A DNA stretch of 64,000 nucleotides from 0-14-0-80-60-11 sp049322355 (GTDB taxonomy: Bacteria > Desulfobacterota > Desulfobaccia > Desulfobaccales > 0-14-0-80-60-11). A program made the translations under genes and the position numbers. Numbering within the stretch: the stretch's first letter is position 1; the number at the start of each line of letters is the position of its first letter. The stretch covers positions 62,001-126,000 of the forward strand of contig JBMORG010000001.1 of assembly GCA_049322355.1 (NCBI GenBank). Direction: 5' to 3'. Below the pieces are notes generated by a model. That model worked only from the letters and a program-made list of their open reading frames with translations, was not told the DNA's origin and searched no databases. Shown piece after piece: positions 1-8,990 of this stretch.

Positions 1-978
1 TTTTACACCCCGCGTTCGGTTGTCCGGCTAATGGTAAACATCCTTGATCCCCAAGAGAGTGAATCTATCTATGATCCCGCTTGTGGCACCGGAGGGATGC
101 TATTAGAGGCGATACACCATGTTCGAGAGCACCACGGTGACGACCGTACTCTCTGGGGCAGGCTTTCGGGCCAGGAAAAGAATCTGACCACCGCCGCCAT
201 TGCCCGCATGAATCTTTTTCTACATGGGGCTGCTGATTTCAATATCGTGCGCGGCGATACATTGCGAAATCCAGCTTTTTTTTCAGGCGATAATCTCGCC
301 ACTTTCGACTGCGTCATCGCCAATCCGCCATTCTCCCTTGAAAAGTGGGGAGAGGAAGTCTGGGCCAGTGATCCCTTTGGTCGGAACTTCGCCGGCATGC
401 CCCCGGCTAAGAGTGGCGACTTCGCCTGGGTCCAGCACATGATTAAATCCATGGCACCGAAAACTGGCCGCATGGCGGTAGTCCTGCCCCACGGGGTTCT
501 GTTTCGCATGGGGGCCGAAGGCAAGATTCGCCAAGAACTTCTCAACATGGACCTTCTCGAAGCCGTTATCGGCCTTGGACCAAATCTCTTTTATGGCACC
601 GGCCTCGCAGCCTGCATTCTGGTCTTCCGCCGGCGTAAAGCACTGGAGCGCAAGAACAAGGTACATATCATTGACGCTTCTCGGGAGTTCAAGAAAGGCC
701 GGGCCCAGAACGAATTACTCCCGGAACACGTTGACCGCATTTATCGGTTGTACCAGGATTATGCCAATGTCGATGGGGTTGCCCGAGTGGTCAACCTGGA
801 GGAGATCGCATCAAACGATTACAACCTCAATATTCCCCGCTATGTTGAGCCCAAAGTGGAACACGAGGTGCTCACGGTGGAGGAGGCCAAGGGACATCTG
901 CGGCTTAGCGCTGATGGGGCCTTTGAGGCAGAGGAAAAACTCATCAGCCTGCTCAAGAGCGAGGGGCTTCTGACTTAA
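1..978 (+). CDS. hsdM: Type I restriction system DNA methylase HsdM, 5' end outside the window
   Basis: N6-adenine methylase subunit of a type I restriction-modification system. The reading frame is open from base 1, where it already encodes the family segment FYTPRSVVRLM, so the gene begins before the window and about 325 residues are visible. The SAM-binding motif I (DPACGTGGM) lies just after that segment, and the catalytic motif IV (NPPF) follows at about bases 328-339. It is clearly paralogous to the methylase half of the fusion at 3259 (same GRN, GLGPNLFY and PHGVLFR blocks) but diverged from it. It ends 52 bases before the next gene on the same strand. The N-terminal helical domain and start cannot be seen. 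Confidence 0.93.
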   Translation, partial: FYTPRSVVRLMVNILDPQESESIYDPACGTGGMLLEAIHHVREHHGDDRTLWGRLSGQEKNLTTAAIARMNLFLHGAADFNIVRGDTLRNPAFFSGDNLATFDCVIANPPFSLEKWGEEVWASDPFGRNFAGMPPAKSGDFAWVQHMIKSMAPKTGRMAVVLPHGVLFRMGAEGKIRQELLNMDLLEAVIGLGPNLFYGTGLAACILVFRRRKALERKNKVHIIDASREFKKGRAQNELLPEHVDRIYRLYQDYANVDGVARVVNLEEIASNDYNLNIPRYVEPKVEHEVLTVEEAKGHLRLSADGAFEAEEKLISLLKSEGLLT

Positions 979-1030
979 TTGCAACGACGAGCATGGAACC
1001 TGAAATTACCTAAGGGGTTGTCACGGAAAT

Positions 1031-3262
1031 ATGAGAGACGCACAAAAACCTGACCATATTAGCCTTAATACGCTTATTGGAAGACTCAAGGAAGGACGGT
1101 TCGTTATTCCAGACTTCCAGCGCGAATTTGAATGGCGCCCTTGGGACATCCGGGACTTGATGCGCTCCATTTTTCTCGACTATTACATCGGTAGTCTTCT
1201 CCTGTGGAAAGGCAAGAAAGAGAACTTCGCAGCTCTCTCGTGTCAAGCGATTCATGGGTTCGAGGGAGAAGAGAGACCCGAATCCATCGTGCTCGATGGC
1301 CAGCAGCGCCTCACTGCGATGTATTACGCCTTTCTCGCACCCGATGTTCCACTACCTCACCGGGCCAGTCGCGCCTTTTATTTCATCAATATTGAGAAAT
1401 TCATGGCTGAGGTATACGACGAGGCCTTTGGCTACGATTGGCTTTCACGCCGATGGTTGAAAATCCTCGGTAACCGGGAGGCCCAATATGCGGACCATAT
1501 CTTCCCTCTATCGGTCGTAGGTGCAGGTGGGCGTGATCTGTGGAAATGGATAGATGGTTATGAGAAGTTTTGGCTTAGAAAAGCATCGGAAGCGGAATCC
1601 TCAGGCGATACAGCAAAATTCGTTGCCGCAACCCAGCATGCTGAAAATGCGATCGCCTTCGACGAACATCTCAGGGGGATCACTGAACAATACCAAATCT
1701 CTTACATAGAGCTGGATCAAGACCTCAGTATTGACAAGGTATGTGATATCTTCACGCAAATCAATAGCCGGGGTATTCGCCTCGACATTTTTGATCTCAT
1801 GAATGCGCTATTGAAGCCCAAAGACCTCAAACTCAAAAAAATGTGGCGTGACGCTGCTCCGCGTCTTGAGTTCGTCAATAGCGAGAAGATGAATGTCTAT
1901 ATCCTCCAAGTCATGTCCATCCTGAGACAAAATTACTGCTCGCCCAAGTACCTTTATTTTCTTCTCCCTGGTCAAGAGAAAACAGTCCGCAATCCGGATG
2001 GCACCCGCCAAAAGGAGATTCTGATCGCAGACATTGCCGAATTCGAGAGGCTTTGGAACCAAGCTGTCTCTTCCCTGGAAGCTGCCATCTATGTGTTGCG
2101 ACAGCCCCAAGAATTTGGTGCCCTCTCCTCTGATTATTTGCCATATGTCTCCATCCTGCCAATTTTCGCCGCTCTTCAGGCTCACGTTAAAACGATTCCG
2201 GCAATGCGTCGCCTCGATGCCCAACGCAAGATTCGCCACTGGTATTGGGCCTCCGTCTTCAATAACCGCTATTCAGGCGCTGTAGAATCCACCAGCGCCC
2301 GTGATTTTCTTGACCTCAAGGCATGGATTGATGATGACGCCGCCGAACCGCCCTTAGTCTTTGAGTTTGCCAACACTTTCCGCAACCTGGATCTTCGCAA
2401 GGAAACCAAGCGCGGAACTTCGGTTTATAACGGAATATTTAATCTCTTGGTTCTTCAGGGCGCTCGGGATTGGATGAGCGGCACAGTCCCACAACATAAC
2501 AATCTGGATGATCACCATATTGTTCCCGCGTCCTGGGGCGCCAGAAATATCGAAGGTGGATTGGGTCACACAATCCTGAACCGGACGCCTTTGACGGCCG
2601 AAACCAACCGGCAGGTGATCCGCGACCGCCTGCCCAACGCCTACCTGCCGGAACTCATTGGGGCAAGCGGAGAAGGGACCGTTCGTGCCATCTTGGAGTC
2701 ACACTTTATTTCGCCTGCCGCATTCGCTATCCTACTGCGAAATCCCTTTGGTCCCGAAGATTTTCAATCCTTTATCTCTGAGCGCCAGAAGACGATCCTT
2801 GAAGCCATTGAAAACCTGCTTATAAAGGAACGGCTGGACTTACCACCGCAGCTTCGAGAGCTCGATGCGGCGATTGAGCAAATAGAGTTATCTATCCGTG
2901 AAGCAATCCAATCAACTCTCAACGGCGATATATCTCTTATCCCTTCCCATGTGCTCGTGAAAGTTGAAGAACGTATTTCACGGGCGACCAAAAAGACCGC
3001 GGCCCTCAATGGGGATTATTATCAAACCTTGACCGGCAAGTTGGAATACTTTGATTTGCGAGAACTCCAAGACACCATCACCAACAGTTCTCTCTGGCCA
3101 CATTTCCAACCGCAATTCGTAAATAAAGAAACCTTTGTTAAAAAGTTCGACCAGCTCGGTGAACTGCGGAATGGCATTCGACACAGCCGGACGGTGGACG
3201 ACATTACCCGGAAAGAGGGTGAAGCCTCAATACTCTGGTTTAAGCAAGTGCTTGGTAAATGA
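1031..3262 (+). CDS. DUF262 / HNH (DUF1524-like) / C-terminal HEPN fusion protein within an hsd operon
   Basis: 743 residues. The N-terminal DUF262 domain carries the DGQQR motif (residues 89-93), typical of ParB/sulfiredoxin-fold NTPase domains of GmrSD-type (type IV) restriction enzymes. A DDHH centre (493-496) followed by the N-R-T-P-L-T segment marks the HNH nuclease domain (DUF1524-like). After a helical linker, the last 120 or so residues contain LRNGIRH, an R-x4-H pair (R713, H718) as in HEPN ribonucleases of the Swt1-like group. Its stop codon overlaps the start of the HsdM-HsdS fusion (ATGA at 3259-3262), so translation is probably coupled. By analogy with PrrC, a HEPN RNase embedded in an hsd locus, it may act as a second-line defence effector. 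That role is inferred; the domains are seen. Confidence 0.88.
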   Translation: MRDAQKPDHISLNTLIGRLKEGRFVIPDFQREFEWRPWDIRDLMRSIFLDYYIGSLLLWKGKKENFAALSCQAIHGFEGEERPESIVLDGQQRLTAMYYAFLAPDVPLPHRASRAFYFINIEKFMAEVYDEAFGYDWLSRRWLKILGNREAQYADHIFPLSVVGAGGRDLWKWIDGYEKFWLRKASEAESSGDTAKFVAATQHAENAIAFDEHLRGITEQYQISYIELDQDLSIDKVCDIFTQINSRGIRLDIFDLMNALLKPKDLKLKKMWRDAAPRLEFVNSEKMNVYILQVMSILRQNYCSPKYLYFLLPGQEKTVRNPDGTRQKEILIADIAEFERLWNQAVSSLEAAIYVLRQPQEFGALSSDYLPYVSILPIFAALQAHVKTIPAMRRLDAQRKIRHWYWASVFNNRYSGAVESTSARDFLDLKAWIDDDAAEPPLVFEFANTFRNLDLRKETKRGTSVYNGIFNLLVLQGARDWMSGTVPQHNNLDDHHIVPASWGARNIEGGLGHTILNRTPLTAETNRQVIRDRLPNAYLPELIGASGEGTVRAILESHFISPAAFAILLRNPFGPEDFQSFISERQKTILEAIENLLIKERLDLPPQLRELDAAIEQIELSIREAIQSTLNGDISLIPSHVLVKVEERISRATKKTAALNGDYYQTLTGKLEYFDLRELQDTITNSSLWPHFQPQFVNKETFVKKFDQLGELRNGIRHSRTVDDITRKEGEASILWFKQVLGK

Positions 3263-5913
3263 CCCGCATTTCTCAGCAGCAACTGGAATCCTATCTCTGG
3301 GGCGCGGCCACCCTCTTACGGGGGACCATTGACGCCGGAGACTACAAGCAGTTTATCTTCCCACTGCTGTTCTACAAACGGCTTTGCGACGTTTTCGATG
3401 AGGAGACCTTGTTGGCCCTGGCTGAGTCCGGAGGGGATGCCGACTTCGCCGCCTATCCGGAGAACCACCGGTTCCAGATCCCGGTTGAGGCCTATTGGCG
3501 AGAAGTGCGGCAAGTAGCCAGGGACGTGGGACGTACCCTGCAAAACGCCCTCCGGGCCATAGAAACCGCCAATCCTGATAAGCTCTACGGCATCTTCGGC
3601 GATGCCCAATGGACCAACAAGGACCGCCTCCCCGACGCCATGCTACGGGACCTGATCGAGCACTTTTCCTCTCTCCATCTCACCCTGACCAACCTGCCGG
3701 AAGACGAGCTGGGCAACGGCTACGAATACCTCATCAAGAAGTTCGCCGACGACTCCGGTCACACTGCCGCCGAGTTCTACACCAACCGCACGCTGGTCCA
3801 CCTTATGACTGAAATGCTGGACGTGCAACCCGGGGAATCCGTCTACGACCCCACCTGCGGTTCCGGTGGCATGTTGCTTTCCTGCATTGCCCATCTGCGC
3901 CGGCAGAATAAGGAGTGGCGAAACGTCCGCCTCTACGGGCAGGAGCGGAACCTTATGACTTCCGCCATCGCCCGGATGAACTGCTTCCTCCACGGCGTCG
4001 AGGACTTTCACATCGTGCGCGGCGACACCCTGGCCTCGCCCAAGTTCGTGGAGGGTGACCGCCTCCGGCGCTTTGACGTGGTGCTGGCCAATCCGCCCTA
4101 TTCCCTCAAGCAGTGGAACCGTAGCGCCTTCACCAATGATCCCTGGGGCCGCAACCTCTTCGGCACCCCGCCCCAGGGCCGGGCCGACTATGCCTTCTGG
4201 CAGCATATTATCTGCAGCCTGGCGCCCCGGACTGGCCGCTGCGCCATCCTTTTTCCCCATGGCGTGCTCTTTCGCCAGGAAGAAGCGGACATGCGCTCCA
4301 AACTCATCGAGGCCGACCTCATCGAGTGCGTTCTGGGCCTGGGGCCGAACCTCTTCTACAACTCGCCCATGGAGGCCTGCGTTGTCGTCTGCCGGACGGC
4401 AAAACCCAAGGCCCGCAAAGGCAAGATCCTCTTCATCAACGCGGTCAACGACGTCACCCGGGAACGGGCCCAGAGTTTCCTTAATGATGCGCATATTCAG
4501 CGCATCCTCGCCATTTACCAGGCGTTCCAGGATGAGTCAGGTTTTGCCCGCGCGGTATCCATCGAAGAAATACGCTCCAAAGGCGGCAACCTGAGCATCC
4601 CGCTTTACGTCTCCGCACCAAAAGCTAACGGACAACTCCAGGTTTCGGCAAACGGCTCTTTGTCAGAATCGCTTACCGCGTGGCTGTCGTCAGCCCGCAA
4701 CGCCCGAAGTGCTATTGCCGCCGTCCTTGAGTCTAAAGCGATCAAGGAAAATGACAGCTTAGCTGCCAAGCCGACCAATACATTGCCCGCATGGCTGAAA
4801 CGGGATGAATGGAAGAGGCTGCCGTTTAGCTGCTTCGCGGAGAACGTCAACCAGCGTGTCGAGCCCATCGAGGCGGGGGATGAAATTTACGTGGGATTGG
4901 AGCATCTCGACTCAGAGAATCTGCATATACGGAGGTGGGGCAAAGGAAGCGATGTCATCGGCACCAAGTTAAGGTTCCGCAAGGGAGATCTGATTTTCGG
5001 CCGGCGCCGCGCTTACCAGCGCAAACTGGCGGTGGCCCAGTTCGACGGTATCTGCTCAGCGCACGCCATGGTGGTGCGCGCCAAGCCGGACGAGGTGCTG
5101 CCGGAGTTCTTGCCCTTCCTGATGATGAGCGACCGCTTCATGAATCGGGCGGTGGAGATTTCCGTCGGCTCACTCTCGCCCACCATCAATTGGAAGACCT
5201 TGAAGTTTGAAGAGTTCTCCCTCCCCCCACTGGACCAGCAGCGGCGCATTGCAGAAATTCTTTGGTCGGTGGATGAGGTGGAACAACGGTTGCAGCAACT
5301 AAATCAAGCTGTAGCCGGAGCCATGGATTCATGGTTGGACGAGCAGCTTTCTTATAACGTCCGTGAGATTAGAATCAATGATTTTGGCGAAGTAGTTACT
5401 GGAACTACACCCAAAACATCTGGAAAGCATTTTTACGATCCCCCGGAACGCCTATTTGTTTCTCCTGCTGATATAACTGACTCTCGCTACGTGACGACAA
5501 CGGAAAAACGTGTTTCCCAAACTGGACTGGAATCGGGACGCCCAATTCCACGTGATGCTATCATGGTTGTCTGCATAGGTTCTACCATAGGTAAGGTCGC
5601 GATGGCCAGCGAGCTGTGCATCACGAACCAACAGATAAACTCAGTAATCTGCAACTCTGAATATCATCCTTTGGTTGTCTACCACTTATTGCGCCGCCAG
5701 CATAACTTGTTCCGGCAGACAGCAGGATGTACAGCACTTCCCATCCTTAACAAAGGCCAATTTGGGTCTCTACGGATTCGAGTCCCTAAACCTGGAAGGG
5801 ACCAACAAATCGCCAAAAAAATGATTGAGTTTGAACAAGCAGTCAATACGACCATAGAGGAATTAACCATCGCAAGAAACCTAAAAACCACAATGGTCAA
5901 CTATCTATTATGA
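3259..5913 (+). CDS. Type I methylase-specificity fusion (HsdM-HsdS)
   Basis: 884 residues joining two normally separate subunits. Residues 1 to about 480 form a full HsdM: N-terminal helical domain, SAM motif I (DPTCGSGGM, 197-205) and catalytic NPPY (278-281). From about residue 510 to the end is an HsdS with two target-recognition domains. The first runs to the conserved helix around LPPLDQQRRIAEILWSVDEV, the second starts near INDFGEVVTGTTPK and ends with a second coiled helix. The fusion is in one continuous frame. It overlaps the upstream gene and the downstream hsdR by ATGA junctions. It should methylate adenines in a bipartite target and guide HsdR. Fused M-S chains are also known from type IIB/IIG enzymes, but the separate full HsdR argues for type I behaviour. 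Confidence 0.92.
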   Translation: MTRISQQQLESYLWGAATLLRGTIDAGDYKQFIFPLLFYKRLCDVFDEETLLALAESGGDADFAAYPENHRFQIPVEAYWREVRQVARDVGRTLQNALRAIETANPDKLYGIFGDAQWTNKDRLPDAMLRDLIEHFSSLHLTLTNLPEDELGNGYEYLIKKFADDSGHTAAEFYTNRTLVHLMTEMLDVQPGESVYDPTCGSGGMLLSCIAHLRRQNKEWRNVRLYGQERNLMTSAIARMNCFLHGVEDFHIVRGDTLASPKFVEGDRLRRFDVVLANPPYSLKQWNRSAFTNDPWGRNLFGTPPQGRADYAFWQHIICSLAPRTGRCAILFPHGVLFRQEEADMRSKLIEADLIECVLGLGPNLFYNSPMEACVVVCRTAKPKARKGKILFINAVNDVTRERAQSFLNDAHIQRILAIYQAFQDESGFARAVSIEEIRSKGGNLSIPLYVSAPKANGQLQVSANGSLSESLTAWLSSARNARSAIAAVLESKAIKENDSLAAKPTNTLPAWLKRDEWKRLPFSCFAENVNQRVEPIEAGDEIYVGLEHLDSENLHIRRWGKGSDVIGTKLRFRKGDLIFGRRRAYQRKLAVAQFDGICSAHAMVVRAKPDEVLPEFLPFLMMSDRFMNRAVEISVGSLSPTINWKTLKFEEFSLPPLDQQRRIAEILWSVDEVEQRLQQLNQAVAGAMDSWLDEQLSYNVREIRINDFGEVVTGTTPKTSGKHFYDPPERLFVSPADITDSRYVTTTEKRVSQTGLESGRPIPRDAIMVVCIGSTIGKVAMASELCITNQQINSVICNSEYHPLVVYHLLRRQHNLFRQTAGCTALPILNKGQFGSLRIRVPKPGRDQQIAKKMIEFEQAVNTTIEELTIARNLKTTMVNYLL

Positions 5914-8885
5914 AAACCTTCACCGAATCCAACACCGTCGAACAGATGATCCTGGATGCCGCCACGTCGCCATTGGGCGCGGGCGAAGTCCGACAGGGCT
6001 ATGCAGTAGATTCGCTGGGCAGAGAGTTTCGACCGGCCCAGTGGAAGTACGTCCCTGCCACCGAACTCCCCCGCCAAAGCGCAGACGTCATGATCGAGAC
6101 CTGGGTTCGAGAAGCGCTAATCAGGCTCAATCCCGAGATCGCTGCCCAGCCTGAACGGGCCGACGAGGTCATTTATAATCTGCGGGCCTGCATCCTCTCG
6201 GTGCAAGCCGATGGCATCGTGCGCGCCAACGAAAATTTCATGGCCTGGCTCCGGGGCGAAAAGACCATGCCCTTCGGGCCGGGTGGTGAACACGTCCCTA
6301 TCCGTTTGGTAGATGCCGACCAGCCGGGCAACAACCGTCTTATCGTCACCAACCAATGGACATACCAAGCCGGACCGGTGGAGAAACGGTTCGATGTGGT
6401 CTTTGTGGTCAACGGCCTGCCCCTGGTCGTCGGCGAGGCTAAGACCCCTTCCCGCAGCGCGGTTACCTGGTTTGATGGCGCCTTTCAGATCAACCAGATC
6501 TATGAAAAAGAGGCGCCGGCCATGTTTGTTCCCAACGTCTTTTCCTTTGCCACCGAAGGCAAGCGCTACCGCTACGGCGCAGTGCGCATGCCTATCGACC
6601 TGTGGGGCCCCTGGCGGGATGAGGAAAACCAGGAGGAAGGGCAACTCCACCATGTCAAGGCTACGGTCCAGAGCATGCTCCGGCCCGAAGTGGTGCTGGA
6701 CATCTCCCAGAACTTCACCCTGTTCGCCACCGATAAGAAACATCGCCGCATCAAAATCATCTGCCGTTACCAGCAGTATGAAACTGTCAATAAGATGGTG
6801 GCCCGGGTGGTGGCAGGCTACCCCAAGAAAGGCCTGATCTGGCATTTCCAGGGTAGCGGCAAATCCCTGCTCATGGTCTTTGCGGCTCAAAAGCTCCGGC
6901 TGCATGAGAAACTTCTTAATCCCACGGTAATCATCGTGGTGGACCGCATCGACCTGGACACCCAGATCACCGCCACTTTCAACGCCGCAGACGTGCCCAA
7001 CATGGTGGGGGTGGCGACTCGCCAGGAGTTGCAGACTCTGCTGGGCCAGGACGTGCGTAAGGTGCTCATTACCACTATCCACAAATTCGCCGAGGCGGAC
7101 GACAGACTGAATGAGCGGTCCAACATCATCGTGATGGTGGACGAAGCCCACCGCACCCAGGAAGGGGACCTGGGGCGCAAGATGCGCGCCGCGCTGCCCA
7201 ATGCTTTCCTCTTTGGCCTCACCGGCACACCCATCAACAAGGCCGACCGGAACACCTTCTGGGCCTTCGGCGCCGACGAGGACGAGAAGGGCTATATGAG
7301 CCGCTACTCGTTTGAGGAATCCATCCGGGACCGGGCCACCCTGCCCCTGCATTTTGAGGCCCCGGAAGTCAAGCTGAAGATTAACAAGGCAGCCATTGAC
7401 GAAGCCTACGCCCAGCTTACCGACCAACTGAGTGAGCAGGATAAAGATGATCTGGCCAAACGAGCCGCCAAAATGGCCGTGTTGGTGAAAAACCCCGAGC
7501 GGGTGCGGGCCGTAGTCCAGCATATCGTCTCGCACTTCCAATCTAAAGTAGAGCCCAATGGTTTCAAAGCGCAGGTAGTGACCTTCGACCGGGAGTGCTG
7601 TGTCCTTTATAAGCAGGTGATGGACGAGTTAATCGGCGAGGAAGCCAGCGCGATTGTTATGCATTACGCAGCGGGCGATCCCTCGGCATGGAAGCCGTAT
7701 GCGCTCAACCGTGATGAAGAAGAGAAATTGCTGGATCGGTTCCGGGACACGGCCGACCCGCTGAAGTTCGTCATTGTCACCTCAAAACTCCTGACAGGCT
7801 TCGACGCCCCCATCCTTCAGGCGATGTATCTCGACAAACCCATGAAGGACCATAACCTCCTGCAGGCCATCTGCCGGACCAACCGCACCTATGGCCAGAC
7901 CAAGACCCATGGCCTGATTGTGGACTATATAGGCATTTTTGACGATGTGGCCCGGGCCCTGGACTTTGACGAAAAGGCGGTCCAGAAGGTGGTGAGCAAC
8001 ATTGACGAACTGCGTCAGGCGCTCCCAATGCAGATGCAGAAATGCCTCGCCTTTTTCGCCGGCGTAGATCGTACCGTAGGGGGTTATGAGGGCCTGATGG
8101 CCGCCCAGCAGTGCCTACCAAACAATGAGACCCGGGATAAATTTGCGGCTGAATTCTCGGTACTGGGCACCATTTGGGAGGCGCTCTCACCTGATCCGTG
8201 TCTGGGTCCTTATGAAAAGGATTACCGGTGGCTGACCCAGGTTTATGAATCGGTGAAGCCACCCAGCGGTAATGGCAAGCTACTCTGGCACGCCCTGGGG
8301 GCCAAGACGGTGGAGCTCATCAACCAGAACGTGCACGTGGAGTCTGTCCGTGACGACCTGGAGACGCTGGTGCTCAACGGCCAGGTATTGGAAGACTTCC
8401 TCAAGGATATTGAACCGGGCAAAAGGGCGAAGGAAGTCGAGATTAAGCTGGTGGCCCGGTTGCGCAAGCATCTTGGCAACCCCAAATTTACCGCCCTGGG
8501 CGAGCGCCTGGAAAAGATCAAAGAGCGCCATGAACAGGGCCTTATTACCAGCCTGGAGTTCCTAAAGCAAATTCTCGAGCTGGCCAAAGATGTGGTTGAA
8601 GCCGAGAAGGAAACCGACCCCGAGGAGGAGCGGGATAAAGCCAAAGAGGCCCTTACTGAGCTGTTTAAGGAAGCTAAGGGGACAAACACCCATATTATCG
8701 TTGAACGTATTGTGGCGGACATCGACGACATCGTGAAGAAGGTTCGTTTCCCCGACTGGCAGCGTACCACCCAGGGCGAACGCCTGGTACAAAAGGAACT
8801 GAGGAAGGTATTGCTTAAGTACCAGCTTCATCGCGACCAGGAGCTTTTTGATAAGGCTTACGCTTACATAAGGCAATATTATTGA
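5910..8885 (+). CDS. hsdR: Type I restriction enzyme R subunit (HsdR)
   Basis: 991 residues, a normal length. The N-terminal PD-(D/E)xK nuclease shows D162 followed by E176-A-K178 in VVFVVNGLPLVVGEAKTP. The SF2 translocase motor has Walker A QGSGKS (314-319), a DEAH box (411-414) and the motif III LTGTP. The C-terminal third is charged and helical, the part that docks on the methylase. The start overlaps the stop of the M-S fusion (ATGA at 5910-5913). All key residues are present, so it should be functional: ATP-driven DNA translocation and cleavage of unmodified DNA with the upstream M and S domains. Confidence 0.95.
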   Translation: MKTFTESNTVEQMILDAATSPLGAGEVRQGYAVDSLGREFRPAQWKYVPATELPRQSADVMIETWVREALIRLNPEIAAQPERADEVIYNLRACILSVQADGIVRANENFMAWLRGEKTMPFGPGGEHVPIRLVDADQPGNNRLIVTNQWTYQAGPVEKRFDVVFVVNGLPLVVGEAKTPSRSAVTWFDGAFQINQIYEKEAPAMFVPNVFSFATEGKRYRYGAVRMPIDLWGPWRDEENQEEGQLHHVKATVQSMLRPEVVLDISQNFTLFATDKKHRRIKIICRYQQYETVNKMVARVVAGYPKKGLIWHFQGSGKSLLMVFAAQKLRLHEKLLNPTVIIVVDRIDLDTQITATFNAADVPNMVGVATRQELQTLLGQDVRKVLITTIHKFAEADDRLNERSNIIVMVDEAHRTQEGDLGRKMRAALPNAFLFGLTGTPINKADRNTFWAFGADEDEKGYMSRYSFEESIRDRATLPLHFEAPEVKLKINKAAIDEAYAQLTDQLSEQDKDDLAKRAAKMAVLVKNPERVRAVVQHIVSHFQSKVEPNGFKAQVVTFDRECCVLYKQVMDELIGEEASAIVMHYAAGDPSAWKPYALNRDEEEKLLDRFRDTADPLKFVIVTSKLLTGFDAPILQAMYLDKPMKDHNLLQAICRTNRTYGQTKTHGLIVDYIGIFDDVARALDFDEKAVQKVVSNIDELRQALPMQMQKCLAFFAGVDRTVGGYEGLMAAQQCLPNNETRDKFAAEFSVLGTIWEALSPDPCLGPYEKDYRWLTQVYESVKPPSGNGKLLWHALGAKTVELINQNVHVESVRDDLETLVLNGQVLEDFLKDIEPGKRAKEVEIKLVARLRKHLGNPKFTALGERLEKIKERHEQGLITSLEFLKQILELAKDVVEAEKETDPEEERDKAKEALTELFKEAKGTNTHIIVERIVADIDDIVKKVRFPDWQRTTQGERLVQKELRKVLLKYQLHRDQELFDKAYAYIRQYY

Positions 8886-8974
8886 AGTTCATATATTACA
8901 AAAAACATTGTTAAGTTTGTATGAAGAAACGCAAAGTGGATTGTCATTCATTGATCAATCCTGGGTCCATTCAT

Positions 8975-8982
8975 AGAGGTGG
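8975..8982 (+). promoter_or_regulatory. Ribosome binding site that favours the ATG at 8991
   Basis: The purine run AGAGGTGG ends eight bases before ATG 8991. The longest frame would start at GTG 8979, which lies inside this run and could not use it. ATG 8991 is therefore the better start for the large helicase gene. Confidence 0.6.
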
Positions 8983-8990
8983 CAAGTTCA

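Noticed and set aside
6117..7541. 474-codon open frame opposite hsdR
   Set aside because: Shadow frame; hsdR carries all its catalytic motifs on the plus strand.
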